Assembly (NCBI GenBank): GCA_021777365.1
Contig: JAJYDP010000313.1
Coordinates: 1-6,165, forward strand
DNA from: Chloroflexota bacterium
Lineage (GTDB): Bacteria > Chloroflexota > Limnocylindria > Limnocylindrales > CSP1-4
Direction: 5' to 3'
Length of the DNA stretch: 6,165 nt
In this document: piece by piece, positions 5,266 to 6,165 of the stretch
Layout: each line of letters begins with the position of its first letter
Numbering within the stretch: the first letter of the stretch is position 1
Position numbers and translations under genes: made by a program
Notes under the pieces: model-generated
Databases searched by the model: none
Told to the model about the DNA's origin: nothing
The model's input: the letters and a program-made list of their open reading frames with translations, nothing else

Positions 5266-6014
5266 CGCTCCTCCAGCGCCCGGACCTCGAGGGGTCCCGG
5301 CCGATCGAGGCGCTGCTCGCCGTCGACCCGTCCGCCCACCAGGCGCACGACCCGCTCGGCGAAGGCGGCCACGGCCGGATCGTGGGTGCACACCACGATC
5401 GTGAGGTCATGCTCGCGGCGCACCCGCTCGAGGAGGCCGATGAGTTCCTCGGTGGTGCCGGCGTCGAGGTTGCCGGTCGGCTCATCGGCGAGGAGGAGCT
5501 CGGGCTGTCCCATGAGCGCCCGCGCAAGACCGACCCGCTGGCGCTCACCACCCGAGAGGCGCGACGGTGGTGCGTCGAGGCGCTCGCCCAGGCCGAGCTC
5601 GACCAAGAGCCGCCGGGCCTCCGCCTGCAGGTCGCGCCAGTGTCCGAAGGGCAGGCGCGCCGCCACGAGATTCTCCAGCGCGGTCAGTCCGGAGAGCAGA
5701 TGGGGGTCCTGAAAGACCAGGCCCAGACGGCGGGCACGGAACTCGGCGAGCTCGCGTTCGGACGCCCCGTCGATCCGGGTGCCCAGCACGGTGATCGTGC
5801 CGCTGGTCGCCCGATCGAGCCCGGCGACGAGGTTCAGCAGGGTTGTCTTGCCCGAGCCCGACGGCCCGGTGATCGCGACCGTCTCACCGCGGGCGACCCG
5901 CAGATCGATCTGCGCGAGTGCCGAAACGCGGCTGCCGCCGCTCGTATACGTGCGCGAGACGTCGTCGAGCGCGATCACGGGCAGGCGCTCAGGCAAGCTC
6001 AGCGGCACGCTCAT
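5262..6014 (-). CDS. ABC transporter ATP-binding protein (MacB/LolD/FtsE type)
   Basis: The protein has 250 residues and a complete set of nucleotide-binding motifs: Walker A GPSGSGKT (50-57), Q-loop Q102 in VFQDPHLL (100-107), signature LSGGERQ (153-159), Walker B LLLADEP (173-179) with catalytic E178, D-loop NLD (182-184) and switch H211 in CTHDP. The combination VFQDPHLLSGLTALENL and ADEPTGNLD is characteristic of the MacB/LolD/FtsE branch, which pairs with FtsX-like permeases. That fits the gene directly downstream, with which it shares an ATGA overlap. The ATG at 6012-6014 is preceded by GTGAGG (6022-6027) with a 7-base spacer, a normal ribosome binding site. The upstream frame overlaps this gene by 26 bases. 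The C-terminus after about residue 230 (RLDRPGPLEVRALEER) is a short charged tail. All catalytic residues are intact, so it should hydrolyse ATP at the inner face of the membrane. Confidence 0.96.
   Translation of the reverse strand: MSVPLSLPERLPVIALDDVSRTYTSGGSRVSALAQIDLRVARGETVAITGPSGSGKTTLLNLVAGLDRATSGTITVLGTRIDGASERELAEFRARRLGLVFQDPHLLSGLTALENLVAARLPFGHWRDLQAEARRLLVELGLGERLDAPPSRLSGGERQRVGLARALMGQPELLLADEPTGNLDAGTTEELIGLLERVRREHDLTIVVCTHDPAVAAFAERVVRLVGGRVDGEQRLDRPGPLEVRALEER
5268..5274 (-). promoter_or_regulatory. Ribosome binding site fixing the permease start
   Basis: GGAGGAG on the minus strand, within the last ATPase codons, ends two bases before the ATG at 5265; its GGAGG core leaves four bases. 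Together with the ATGA overlap it argues for translational coupling of permease to ATPase and against the longer in-frame start at 5391. Confidence 0.7.
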
Positions 6015-6165
6015 CTGCCGGCCTCACGCGCGGTCGGGCGACGATCTCGCCGAGGTGGCCGCGCAGCCCCTCAAGCCAGCGGAGTTGAGCCTCGACCGCA
6101 CGGATCTCGGCGTCACGCGCCTCGGCGCGGAAGCCACCGGCGTCCTGCGTGCGGGCCGCCCGCAG
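5989..6165 (-). CDS. C-terminal 58 residues of an unidentified helical protein, possibly a PadR-type regulator (cut by window edge)
   Basis: The frame is open from the right edge to a TGA at 5989-5991, so only the tail is visible. It shows strong G/C preference at third codon positions. Residues 13-40 of the fragment (RAEARDAEIR, then AVEAQLRWLEGLRGHLGE) are charged and heptad-like, predicting an amphipathic helix or coiled coil. The end, beyond IVARPRVRPADERAAELA, runs into the ATPase gene and overlaps it by 26 bases. PadR-family repressors end in a dimerising helix of this look and often precede MacB-type ATPase/permease pairs, so that is my first guess. A periplasmic adaptor or an unrelated coiled-coil protein remains possible. 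Co-transcription with the transporter is likely from the overlap. Confidence 0.6.
   Translation of the reverse strand: MRAARTQDAGGFRAEARDAEIRAVEAQLRWLEGLRGHLGEIVARPRVRPADERAAELA
6022..6027 (-). promoter_or_regulatory. Ribosome binding site of the ABC ATPase
   Basis: GTGAGG on the minus strand, with GAGG at 6022-6025, lies 7 bases before the ATG at 6014, inside the upstream reading frame. It supports this start and suggests that translation of the regulator-like fragment may help open it. Confidence 0.6.

Noticed and set aside
5266..5391. N-terminal extension of the permease by 42 residues
   Set aside because: The extension is Arg/Gly/Pro-rich shadow of the ATPase C-terminus. The ATG at 5265 has a strong ribosome site and the usual ATGA overlap.
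4652..5551. Minus-strand open frame of 299 codons across the ATPase/permease junction
   Set aside because: It lies in a different frame from both recognised genes and has only low-complexity Ser/Arg/Pro and Gly/Arg text.
1..6165. CRISPR array, insertion sequence ends or rRNA
   Set aside because: No regularly spaced repeats of CRISPR length, no terminal inverted repeats flanking a transposase and no rRNA-like stretches were seen. The only direct repeats are the short ones listed.

Overview
This is a GC-rich window in which the coding frames strongly favour G or C at the third codon position. It carries a predicted coenzyme F420-type oxidoreductase, a tyrosine recombinase, and an FtsX-type ABC transporter. 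The F420-type enzyme and the GC-rich codon use suggest Actinomycetota or Chloroflexota (or a related uncultured soil or freshwater lineage). This placement is inference from style, since no rRNA or other marker gene is present.

Layout from left to right. (1) Positions 1-510, minus strand: the first 170 residues of a tyrosine recombinase/integrase, cut by the window edge just after its first catalytic arginine. (2) 511-696: a non-coding gap holding a 10-bp direct repeat repeated 41 bp apart, each copy overlapping a small inverted repeat, just upstream of the integrase start. (3) 697-1638, minus: a complete luciferase-like (LLM) class, probably F420-dependent oxidoreductase. (4) 1639-1693: a 55-bp divergent promoter region with no good ribosome binding site on either side but a TANNNT element 7-9 bases before each start codon, suggesting leaderless mRNAs. 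(5) 1694-2392, plus: a membrane-anchored protein with a Pro/Ala-rich tether and an NTF2/SnoaL-like outer domain. (6) 2393-2613: a convergent intergenic gap with weak hairpins and an orphan Shine-Dalgarno/GTG. (7) 2614-6165, minus: a translationally coupled operon read right to left. It encodes the tail of an unidentified helical protein (possibly a PadR-type regulator), an ABC ATPase of the MacB/LolD type and a large FtsX-like permease.

How the genes work together: the ATPase and permease overlap by ATGA and surely form one transporter or mechanotransmission complex. The fragment upstream overlaps the ATPase by 26 bases and is probably a co-transcribed regulator. The oxidoreductase and the anchored NTF2-like protein share a divergent control region, but no functional link can be shown. 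The integrase marks a possible mobile-element edge at the left; whether the window spans an island boundary cannot be decided here.

I see no clearly new defence or mobile system. The items most worth a second look are the unusual asymmetry of the permease (a roughly 540-residue outer domain in one half, a roughly 20-residue loop in the other) and the repeat pair next to the integrase.
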